The notes under the pieces: model-generated
Told to the model about the DNA's origin: nothing
The model's database searches: none
The model's input: only the letters and a program-made list of their open reading frames with translations
DNA from: Heliopora coerulea
Lineage: Eukaryota > Cnidaria > Anthozoa > Scleralcyonacea > Helioporidae
NCBI GenBank assembly: GCA_030142905.1
Contig: JASJOG010000077.1
Location: 248,001-312,000, forward strand
Direction: 5' to 3'
Length of the DNA: 64,000 nucleotides
Program-made: the position numbers and the translations under genes
Part shown: in pieces, positions 1 through 10,200 of the stretch
Layout of the letters: the number at the start of each line of letters is the position of its first letter
Position numbering within the stretch: the stretch's first letter is position 1

Positions 1-1246
1 CCCGAAAAAACTGTAAACAAACGACATCATACCTACAAATAGACACAGACACGCAACATAAAGGTCTTCAAAATACTCAAGCCTCGAAGTTTGCAGATGA
101 TACCAACTTATCTACTTCAGGAACTTCACCAACTGACATTGAAAACAAAATCAATGCAGATCTACATAATGTCAATACTTGGCTAACAGCAAATAAATTG
201 ACTTTAAATATTAAAAAAACAGAGTTTATGCTAATAGCATCAAAAAAGAGACTAAAGCAATTCACTGAAACTCCAAATATTATAATTGGAAGGCATGCAA
301 TTAAGCTAGTAAAAAATAAGAAAGTATTAGGAATTATTCTTGATGAAGAGTTAAAATGGAATGAACACAATGATGAACAGTGCAAAAAGATATCTAAATC
401 TATTTGTTTATTAAGAAGATCAAAACAATATGTAAACCAAAATGCACTGATGAATATTTATAACTCACTAGTCCTACCTCATTTCACTTACTGTTCTACA
501 CTATGGAATGATGGTGGTCGTACACACTTGAATAAGCCATACAAATTGCAGAAAAGAGCTGCCCGTGTTATAACGGGATCTAGTTACGATGTTAGGTCAA
601 AGGAAATTTTTGCTGATTTGGGATGGGCTCCGATTGAAAACATTTTAAAGAAACGGGAAGTAAACATTACTTTTAAAGCACTACAAGGACAATTACCAGA
701 ATATATATCTGAAATGTTTAATATCAGAAACAATGCTATGTATCAACTAAGAAGCAATGATCGAAAACTTCACTTAAATAAACCTAATACAGATTTCATG
801 AAAAAGTCCTTCTCATATAGGTCAGCGGCTGCATGGAACAAATTGCCTCGCGATATAGTTTCTGAGTATCAAACTCTGTCTACGACAAGATTTAAAAATC
901 TAATTGATCACTATTTCCAAAATTTAGAAAACAATAATTGATAATGGCTCTAAGATTGTCCAAGACATTTCAAGACGACACTTGTTTGAACTGCATGAAT
1001 TTGGGCTTGTGTGGATTCTAAACACTTGTAGGATGTTAATTGTTAGTTATGTTTGTATATATTATTAATAATCGGTAGTTTGTAATATAGTTTATTGATA
1101 GGTTGTAAATAAAGTAGTTATTATAGGGTGAAGCTGATTAGTATGTAGGCTTCGCAACTTTTTGTAATTTAATAGATTTTTAGACCAAAGCACGTCCCAT
1201 TGAAAAACAGCTTAATGTGCTGAATGGCTACCGTGCATAAATAATC

Positions 1247-1278
<32 letters not shown>

Positions 1279-1281
1279 AGG
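1..1281 (+). mobile_element. 3' part of a non-LTR (LINE) retrotransposon
   Basis: The element holds the end of a reverse-transcriptase frame, about 300 bp of untranslated sequence, and a terminal (AATA)n tract at 1249-1279, which is a common way for LINE elements to end. The 5' part lies outside the window. No target-site duplication can be checked because the left end is missing. The clade (CR1, Jockey or L2-like) was not resolved. Confidence 0.8.
3..941 (+). CDS. Reverse transcriptase C-terminal region of a LINE, 5'-truncated
   Basis: This encodes the end of an RNA-directed DNA polymerase used for target-primed retrotransposition. The catalytic FADD motif (the YxDD equivalent) is read at 90-101, followed by the typical NxWLxxNKLxLNxxKTEFM block around 165-230. 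Further on come the thumb-like segment with YCSTLWND near 490-512, the LQKRAARVITG motif near 546-578, and a C-terminal WNKLPRDI block near 836-860. The frame is open to the left edge, but residues before FADD do not look conserved. Another frame reads NDIIP near 19-35, so a frameshift close to position 60 is likely. The stop is TGA at 939-941. Probably a dead or 5'-truncated copy. Confidence 0.8.
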   Translation, partial: RKNCKQTTSYLQIDTDTQHKGLQNTQASKFADDTNLSTSGTSPTDIENKINADLHNVNTWLTANKLTLNIKKTEFMLIASKKRLKQFTETPNIIIGRHAIKLVKNKKVLGIILDEELKWNEHNDEQCKKISKSICLLRRSKQYVNQNALMNIYNSLVLPHFTYCSTLWNDGGRTHLNKPYKLQKRAARVITGSSYDVRSKEIFADLGWAPIENILKKREVNITFKALQGQLPEYISEMFNIRNNAMYQLRSNDRKLHLNKPNTDFMKKSFSYRSAAAWNKLPRDIVSEYQTLSTTRFKNLIDHYFQNLENNN

Positions 1282-1999
1282 ACAGCTGTAGCAGAACCCC
1301 CTCAGTCAACTGAAGATCGCCGACAAGCGTGAAACTCAGAGTTGTGACTAACATTTTAATCTAAATTCCGTAAATCCTGCTCTGCCAAATAACGCATTGA
1401 GGACTCTTCTCAAGCCAACTCTACCTCATATATTCTATGAAACTCAGAGTAGCGACAGCAAAAAATTTTGTCTATTTTACTTGTTTATTCCCTCTACTGG
1501 TATGGTATTGAGCGCTCTCCATTCTCAAACCAACACTGCAACCTTCGTGGTTCTCACCTTTGGTTTATATATATATTTAATATACGAAGCTCAGAATACA
1601 TTTCGTTCATTTTTCCTGCCACAAGTGCAAAAATTATTTTAGAGCTGAAAAGGCAAAAAGCTACTACCAAATGGTTTTCAACATTTGCTTACAGTTTCTT
1701 GCAAATAATCACCTTTTACTTATACCAAAACAATTATTTGCCGCCGACTTTGTCTCGGTGATTATTCAGCAAGTAGGAAAAGTGTAACTGTGTTCAGTTC
1801 AATAAAAAGAAACAGAGTTTATTTTTAGGTAGGCTTTCCGGGGTCATTAGTTGCCGCTATTTTCATCTTTCTGCCCTTTTGATTCAGACTTCTTAGAAGT
1901 GGTTCTAAGTACAAGGTTGGTTGATAACTAACTCCTCAAAGATTGTTACTCAAAAGTTGCATCTCCTATTTTAACTTAAAATTCTATTTCTCTACCCAG
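1282..1999. other. No gene recognised
   Basis: Short open stretches near 1397-1761 have no recognisable domain. A pyrimidine-rich tract ending in CCCAG at 1995-1999 is the probable 3' splice site of the next exon. No signal-peptide exon for that gene was found here. Confidence 0.4.
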
Positions 2000-2205
2000 G
2001 CTACAGTGTGTTATCGAAGAGGTCAAAGTGGTGCAACGACCATATCAATTCTACTTGTGGAACACTATTTGCACGACTTGGTCCTGGAAATGACGGGAAA
2101 GGAATGTTCTGGCGATGTTACTGCGAAGACGCTCTTGTTCCATCAAAATATACGTACAACTGGAAAGTTGAATCAGCAAAAATGGTATTATACAAGGCAC
2201 GCTGA
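2000..2205 (+). CDS. Terminal exon of an unidentified cysteine-containing protein, probably frameshifted
   Basis: The exon follows a good acceptor (tctctacccag|gc) and encodes a dibasic KR, then SKWCNDH, a CGTLFARLG block and WRCYC. That gives four cysteines in about 60 residues. The exon at 4292-4515 on the other strand has the same cysteine spacing and KR-SKWCN start, so selection has kept the pattern. The KR suggests processing of a secreted precursor, which is inference. Near 2180-2190 the frame used here stops early (TGA at 2203-2205). The +1 frame continues with TRHAELIAIEN to a stop at 2225-2227, matching the paralogue's ending TRHQQLVAIND. A one-base indel in a run of five A is the likely cause. 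No family name is known to me. Confidence 0.5.
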
Positions 2206-4291
2206 ACTTATTGCCATTGAAAACTAAATACGTGTCTGACTAATTAATTTGAAATGCAGATGTGGAAAACCAGCTATCAGTATGATTATTCCATCATAAA
2301 ATAACATTTCCAATGATTGAAATAAATGAGGTTGCAGTCCTTCATAGCAAATAAGGAGGGTTAACGTTTTTTTCATCTGAATAAAAGAAAGGAATTGACA
2401 ACGCCGAAAAATATTGCAGCTTGTACATGTCACCATAATCCTTTGCCTGCAGTGAGCGTTGCATCTCGTTAAAACATAAGGCGATCGGGTTACAAAAAAT
2501 TAAAATTGATTAGACGAAAGCTCTAACTTACTCATTTACTTTGTAGCATCAATTTGAATTTTCGATATCTGTTAATGGAGCTGATTTACATTTGCAAGGC
2601 ATTGTGGTTAAACGTATAGCTGACTTGTTTTATAGAAGTTTACCTGAGAATTCTTTTGACTTATTGTCTCCGTAAAATAATCTTAGGGTCCCTTTTTGGG
2701 TAATATGAGTGTTGCATATAATGTAAATAGGCGGAAATCCTGTTTGAAAGAGTGACAACGATCGCAAGACTGAGGCACGTGGTGACAAAGAGAAAGAAAG
2801 GTCTTACATGTCTGACATTAGAAGGTATTAACTAAATAAAAAAACCCCAAAAAATATGCAAGGAAAAAGCAACATAAAAATAGCTCATCGCTAAATTGGT
2901 ATGTCATAGTTCGGTGAGCCGGTAATACACACTATATACGTTCTAACGTGTCTACGTCATCGTATGGTCTCCTGATTCTACTTTTAATTTTTCGTTAGTA
3001 TATTATCAATAAATATTGTTCTGTCCTTCTAATTATCGAATGGCTCAAACCAGTGAATTTTAAATTCTGACTCAAATTGCTTGAGAAAACATATAATTTT
3101 GTAGTCTATGATTAAAAACAGGTTTTTGAACAATACTGATAGTTGACTGCTGACTTTAGTGATCACTTCATTAATAATTTATCGACATTTGAGACACTGC
3201 AAACATATCCGGACGGTTTAATTTCAAAATTTCCGGGGGATTTCAGCTTAAATGATGCTCTTACTGAAGAAAAGTGCAATTTTTACTTGCATCAATCGCT
3301 CGCCCGCTATTTGTTTCACTGTGAAAGCAATGGAGAAACCTCTGTTTTGCCAAACAAGTAGCATAGGAATAATAGGATTAACACCGGTATTTCCACTTTA
3401 TTATATCACCATTGGCTCAGTTTCCTTTGTTCTCAGGAAGTTGATAAGTAACTTACCAACCTCACATATGAAATTGAATCAATTCACATATGAAATACAA
3501 TTTTCGTATGTGAAATTACATGTGAAATTTTTGTGAAAGGAAGGCCAAATCTGTGAGAGAAAATGAGCTTGCCTTGAAGTTGCTTCCTTAATTTCATACT
3601 ATAGTAACGTTTCACGTAAAAATGATGCAAAGAATTTCTTCCAATTTACAGACATTTTCATATTTTTTAGCACGACAGATGGTTTTGTAAACGACACTCC
3701 ACAAGCCACTTTCATTCAAGAAAAAATTTACTAGCTTTATTTGCAAAATAGACATGTCCTCTTCCTTCTTGCTCTTGATAAACAGTGGGTTCTTGCTCAT
3801 TGCACTTTCTTAGTTTGTTATTTATAGGCGTCGTACACTTATTTACAAAACATGATAATCCGCTGTTTAAAAAGAAATGTGCGTAAGACAATGTCCTCGA
3901 GAAAAAACCATTAGACAATACGTAAAATAGGTGCAAGGTCCCAAAACTATTCTAACAGGCAAAAAATAATTTGCCTGAATTTCAAGTCGCTATTTTCCAA
4001 AGATTCATTTGTAAGTTATGTAATAAATTTCCCCAAATTTATGCAAAATTTTCGGATTTTTTCTGTATTGTAAGTAGACAATCACATTTACCCCTGAACA
4101 GAACATTGATTCGTCCATCTTTAACAAGTAAAAATAATTTTGCCAGTCACCCGTAATAACGGAGTCATGATATCATATCACATAAGAATTAGGTTGTACA
4201 GCCAGTGAAAACTTGTCAATTGGCCACCGCACGAGTTCTGTTTATCAAGCTAATTTACTTCGATAGCAATTGAAGATTATGCATCTGTCCC
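2206..4291. other. Region between two inverted paralogous exons; no gene seen
   Basis: AT-rich sequence without recognisable coding. At about 3465-3540 there is a cluster of the palindromic word CACATATGAAA, which recurs at 32080-32400 and 45960-46050. Confidence 0.4.
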
Positions 4292-4515
4292 TCAGTCGTT
4301 AATGGCAACGAGTTGTTGATGTCTGGTGAAGTAAGAGGTCTTTTTTCCTTCAAAATAGTACGTATATTTCGATGCATGTAGGGCCGTTGCACAATAACAA
4401 CGCCAAGCCATCTTGCTACCATGATGGTCTTCGCCAAGTCGAGCATAGAGTATCCCACAGGAGGTTGTTACGTGTTCATTGCACCACTTTGATCTTTTCG
4501 CCAAAAGACCGTAAC
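4292..4515 (-). CDS. Terminal exon of an unidentified cysteine-containing protein (intact paralogue)
   Basis: After an acceptor with a T-rich tract (tattttttag|gt) the exon reads 74 codons to a TGA. It holds LAKR, SKWCNEH, a CGILYARLG block, WRCYC, SKYTYYF and the ending TRHQQLVAIND. The four cysteines and the KR site match the exon at 2000-2205, which lies in inverted orientation 2.1 kb away. The exon needs upstream exons, presumably including a signal peptide, which I did not find. I do not recognise the family; a small secreted, proteolytically processed protein is an inference from the KR and the cysteines. No defect is visible in this copy. Confidence 0.55.
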
Positions 4516-5414
4516 CTAAAAAATAAGTTTAGTAGGGTTTTAATCCAGGAGTAACATTGCTTATTCCAAACGATCATTCGGGAAACCCCATCCAATTCTA
4601 CAGAAATAGAAAATGTGGAGATTTGATAGTTTTATCCATACACTAACCAATTTGACATAGGGCAACTCTTGGGGAGAAAAAAAAACAAATCTTTTTTGAA
4701 CGCAGTTCAAAAATCATTTATACAGCACATTCATTAACTGCAAAAGGTCAACTTGTAGCTGATATTCGGGTGAGAACAAAAAAAGATTTAGTGTGGGCAA
4801 TACTTAGACTTTACTTTAAAGCTAACGTGAAACTAAATGATTGAAAAACTGTGATATATATAATTATGCATACCTAACAGGGCCTTTTGTAACATAGTAG
4901 CAGGGTGAACCTTGGTCCCTTCAGCCCTCACAGTAACCCTCCAAGCATAAAATTTTGTCCTACCCAGTACAAAAGCCCGCTTACACTACTGTAGGTGTAA
5001 TGACCTAAGATAAACTAATAAAATTATGGCGATAATGCCAAGACAGTAAGCAAAAAATTATATAATGTTGAAAGCTGCCTCTGGGAACGTGATTGCTTTT
5101 GTTGCCAACAAAACCCTGCTCTATCCTCATTGTCTCAAGTTTCAGTATATCGTGTACAAAATAGCTCCATTTCTTGAAATGCTCCCTCGCCCCTACTGTA
5201 CAGTTGGTCCCTTGAAATGTAGGCTCTCCACTTATGATTTCTTAAAAGAGGCTTTGATGCCTAAGGTCATAGGTTTTGACAAGAAAAGGAGGAAGTCAGC
5301 GTACTGGTGGACTATATAATTTGCATGCAATATACTGTATCATATGACATTAAGAGAAAAGTGATAGCTGTTTGCAGGCTTTTAAACCATTGTTCATCTC
5401 AGGCTTATTTTACT

Positions 5415-5605
5415 TAACTCTTTCGAGGCAGCTCTCTCTTTGACGATTAAAATCGTCTGGCGTTTGCCAGAACAAAATAATAGAAGTCTTACGCCACTGA
5501 GAAAGAGTTAACTCCCTCCTGGCAGGATCGGTAATCTGTTATTTTGCTCTAATGCTAGACGATTCTACTCGTCAACTGAAGAGATGCTGCTGGGAAAGGG
5601 TTAGA
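5415..5605. repeat. Interspersed repeat with TCGTCTGGCGTTTGCCAGA core
   Basis: The core AAAATCGTCTGGCGTTTGCC and a second half with TAGACGATTCTACTCGTCAA recur in related form at about 17320-17425, 29130-29290, 34165-34275 and 62490-62700. The two halves are partly complementary, so this looks like a small fold-back element. Confidence 0.6.
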
Positions 5606-6129
5606 TAAGTTTCTAGAATAGGTAGCTGGTTGGGGTTATCAGATTTATAAGTGTGAATAATTTTATTGACAAATATAATTAAAGATAGGATTGGTTGAAC
5701 ATCTTAGGCATGTATATATAAACCATAGTTTAGTTAGCCCTTTCCTGCACATAGTTGTTGTACTACGGCAAATTACAGCAATAGATCAAATGAAGTGACA
5801 AAGCAAAAAACAAAAGAAAACAAAGAAGAAAAGGGAAAAAATTCATGTAGAAAAGGTTTAACTAGCTGGTTTGACAATGCATGACTTTGAAATAAATTGT
5901 AAGTTTGTAGCCGTTTTATCTTGTTCTAATTTAAACATCCAGGTACCAGATAACCTTTTATGATTTATATTTTGTCTTGTTCATTCACCATTCAACCATT
6001 TATACATATACTCACATACATGCGTACTTATGTGCACACATACATACATTTATACATGTATATAAACACATAAAAACACACATATACATATATTTACATC
6101 TATCTTTATACGTATATGTATGTGTATAT

Positions 6130-6360
6130 GTAATATTTAAAAAACGAGCAGGAGTGCTTTATCGGGATTTAGAACACGAGGCGACAGCCGAGTGTTTTAG
6201 ATCCGATAAAGCACGAACTGCGAGTTTTTTAGATGCCTTCTAAAATGAACCTCCTAATACACTAATTCGCGATAAAAAAGTATGGAAATTTATCTTTTGT
6301 AAGCCGAAAAAAATGAACTTCTTCTTCACACATAAAGTCATGTGTGTCTTTATCACATAT
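6130..6360 (-). repeat. MITE-like interspersed repeat, reverse copy
   Basis: The reverse complement matches the copy at 52305-52590. Shared features are the AAAAAACTCGCAGT word, the GCTTTATC words, and the TCGGCTTA segment followed by an AATTTCCA tract. Confidence 0.6.
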
Positions 6361-6770
6361 AAATATCCTACACGGTTATGATTTTCTTTTGTATTTTGCT
6401 AGTAAATTATTAATGAATTTTAGAAGTATGTGTATAGGTATAGGTGTATGTATATGGATATGGATATGTAAATGTATATGTATATACAAACATAATCTAT
6501 GCGAGCAAACGTGCATACATTCATAAATTTTAAAATCTTTTCAGACATTTAACAAACAAGATTAGTAAAGTCTCAACGCTGACCCTTATCAAAAGATGAA
6601 CCCGATCGACTTAACAGAGTGTGTCTTCTCAGGGGTCCGCCTCCCACTTGCTCCATAAATAAGGAAACCAGTATCCTACACCACAACCCCGAAGACGGGG
6701 GGGCATATCCATAAATTTTACAATTTGTCATTTTCACGAGATACAACAAATTTAAAATAATGATATATAT

Positions 6771-7239
6771 CTATACACTTGTCTGACAAGAAATCCTCCC
6801 TTCTTTCATATAAAAACAATTAATAGTAAGACATGGCTCCTGACCCGGGAAGTAGATGATTGTTTCTGTAGTGACCTTCAAATTTCCAACAATAGTCTTC
6901 AACACGTTTCTCCAGGATAACAGATCTCCATTTACATTAAGACCACCACTTGTCATTGCTGCAATACTTGGATATTTTAGGATGGAATTCCAAATGTTAA
7001 GATTACTCATTTTACCAATAAAGCCATTTGATGAAACAGAAGAACCAATGCTGAGATTGGCGATTAAACCAACTGAAAAATTTCCTCTTGCAGAAAATGT
7101 CGTTTTCAAACTGTCTTTCTTCACGACGTTTCCTTGTAACGAACTATCATAGTAAAATGAAATCTCACCGGATTCCCCATTCCAAGTAAGACACAGAAAA
7201 TGCCAGTAATTATTAGTAATATACGCGTTACACGAGGTG
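6771..7239 (-). CDS. Exon: second pentraxin domain, C-terminal half, with stop
   Basis: Acceptor ttcttctgtag|c, then a frame with NNYWHFLCLTWNGESG. This matches the pentraxin signature HxCxxW, with the cysteine present. GKMSNLNIWN follows near the end of the domain, as in LamG folds. A short tail with three cysteines precedes the TAG stop. The entry phase fits the exon ending at 8434. No AATAAA was found within about 100 bp downstream. Confidence 0.85.
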
Positions 7240-10200
7240 CTACAGAAGAATAAAAAGATCGAATTAAATTAATATAGCTTATAAAGCTTGCAAATAACGA
7301 AAACAAGTCAAGCAAATTGTAAAAACATACCTACTATTTAGTATTAAAGTTGATATAACTGGTCACGGTCATATGATAATAATTAGGGTGATATAATGCT
7401 GACTTCACGATATCTTAAGACCTGGATGTCTGGTGCCCCCAATATAATAATTTTGAACTCGTTTTGAATATTTCGAGTTTTCGCCACAATCCTATTCCAA
7501 TTTCTATTTAAAAAAATTTCAAAGGAGGAAGTGGCCGTTTTTATCGCCCATAAACGTCACCTATACTTGCTAGGCAGTGAGTCGAGAGCAGTGATTTAGG
7601 ATGATTTTTCAGTCGATTTTGGAATTTATCTTGATGAGAAAGATGCATGACCAGTCTTATCGCAATAAAAATATTGTTGATTCTCTGCTTAAAAATTATA
7701 AGGATTCTATTTAAGGATTCTTTACTAATTGTAAGATATTCCTGACCAAAGTTACCCAGCTACAGTATTTTTTTTTCTTCCGCGTCTTTCATTCGCAGGG
7801 CTTGACACTAACGTTTTATAACACTTTCCACTTCGGAAAGTGGGTTTCAAATTTTACTTTCCATTTCAAAATCTTATTTCCCAAAACGAAGGGCAGACCT
7901 GCTAAGTGCTAACCATGATAAATTAATGATAACAAAACAATTCTTCCCCACGTCTCATTACCTTCAGACTTCAGTAATTTTCGAAGACTGAATATCGTTT
8001 TCGGGTGGTGCCTTATTTTTTGCCCACTTTTTTCATTTAAACCTTTTTAACTGTAAGATTTACTTTCCAGTTTAGCCCAAAATTTACTTGCCAGATCGGG
8101 TAAGTATTTTGGTTCCTTTTTGATTTTTTACTTTCCAAGAAGTAAATTTACTTTCCAATGGAAAGCGGGTAAGTGTTAGTGTCGAGCCCTGCATTGGTCC
8201 TTATACTTGTAAAAAGTCAAATTCTCGTCATTGTTTTCCTAATGAGAAAGGGATTCTTCACATTTTCTTTTCTCATTTCTTAAACCATGATTTAAGTAAG
8301 TGATGTTTCTTCATTACTGGTTTCTTTTACTTCTATACTTCTATTTTGCGTTACCAACTTTAAACTTAAAGCTCGAAATTTTTAATCGATCCTATAATAA
8401 AACTCAGTGTGAAATCTACTTTCGTCTACTTACCTACTTATCAAACTGTCGTTCATATATACAAACATAGAGTTCCTTGAATCAACACCGAACGCAAAAG
8501 TGTGTCCGATTTCGTCCTTAGTGTCGTAAGAAAGAAAAGTGTTTTCAGACGAAATCTTTGTCCATAGGCACACACTTAACTTGATGAACGGGACTGTTGG
8601 TCCCGGAGATAAGATGTAGCGATTGCCAGTAGGTGGAGACTCAAAGGTCAGCTCGTAATTCAGTCCTTCGTCTATTGGAAAGATAAATGTTATGACTTTA
8701 TGGATTGTTAAATGGATTTAAATAATGATAGTAACAATAATAATAACAGTGACAATGTTAATGATAGTTGAATATATGATAAAAGCGATCAGTGGACGTT
8801 ATGTATAAATAATAACAGTTATAACTGATCTAATATAAAACTTTATTGAAAACTAAATTTTCGATCATGATCAGGAATAATGTAGAAGACCGGACTAGAA
8901 AGACTGCAATTGATGTTGGAACCAGACCTTTATGAAGGGCTACCTAACCTTACTTTTTTATTTCAGAATCATCCTCAGAGATATACATGAACAGACATTT
9001 TTCATAACTTTACTTGGTGTGCCACAAACTCTATCAGATGTATTTGAGGCACAAAAGGTATAGGGATGCAGCTTGTTTTAAAAAGATGTTACCATTGGTA
9101 ACCTTTGTGTCTTAATAATAATAAATTGTTAAAATTATGACATATGCTGTACAATGTTTTAATTCAACATTGGGTTATCATCAGGTCAAGGAAATATTTT
9201 AAAGTTTACATCTTCAAGGTAAAAAGGCAAACTACCACATAAGTCCAAATCTCAAGAGTATATAAAATTATATGTATAATAAATAATTCAGAAATTTACA
9301 TAAATATTTACAATAAAATTACATGGATAAGTCCTGGCTTATTGAGATCCTGCTGGCATGCAATAGATTGTTAGTACATATGTGATAAATGATAGTTCAT
9401 ATATGATGTTATATAGGTATATATGAATGATGGTAGACTGTATATGTATTAGCATATATGTGTGTATGTATGCATTAATATACTGTAACGGTGGAATATG
9501 AAAGCAAGGGATACAGAATATAAGAAAGTCATGGAATAAGAATATAACAAGTGGTGGGAAAATTTTACAAAGGTGAAAAAGTTAGCAAAAAAAATAAATA
9601 TTAGTGCTTACTTCACAGACCTGTGTTGTGTGCTTTTGAAGGGCTAATAACTTTTACATCCCCAACTACATTGTCAACCACTCTAAACCAGCTAATAAGA
9701 TTCCCTCTTTCATTTCCAGGAAGCTTTGCCATTGCCTCTATATCATATCCACTCAAAACCCTGTCCCAAAAGTTAAGTCTGCTGATTTCACCACTAAACT
9801 CTTGACCTGGTTCAAAACCTGATGTTGTCAGTCCTTGTCCAATGACTAGTGTACCTCTTCCTGGAATAGTTCTGTTAACTCCAATCTGTTCTTTTAATGC
9901 TCGATGCTTTCCATCAATAAAAACATTCCAGTTCCCCACATTGCTCCATGTAAAGCCAAGATGGTGCCAATATCCATCATTTACTGGAACCATAGATGAT
10001 CTGGAAAGGACCATTAATTAATCAATCAATCAGGTTCAATCTATCAATCAACCCACCAACCAGTTTATGCTGTTTTCTATGACAAGCATCCATGGTCATA
10101 TAAGTGTAAAATCTATTTGCAAAAATTCCAAAGATATAAATAATTCAGTTAGAGGCAGATTATGTTTGAGGCCTTTTAGATCAATCTGCTCACAATGGAA

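Larger units (their letters stand above)
4516..6770. other. Intergenic or unrecognised intronic sequence with interspersed repeats
   Basis: This holds a copy of the TCGTCTGGCG repeat family (about 5415-5605), TATACA-rich microsatellite sequence (5995-6135) and a reverse-strand copy of the 250-bp MITE-like family (about 6130-6360). No coding exon was recognised. Confidence 0.4.
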
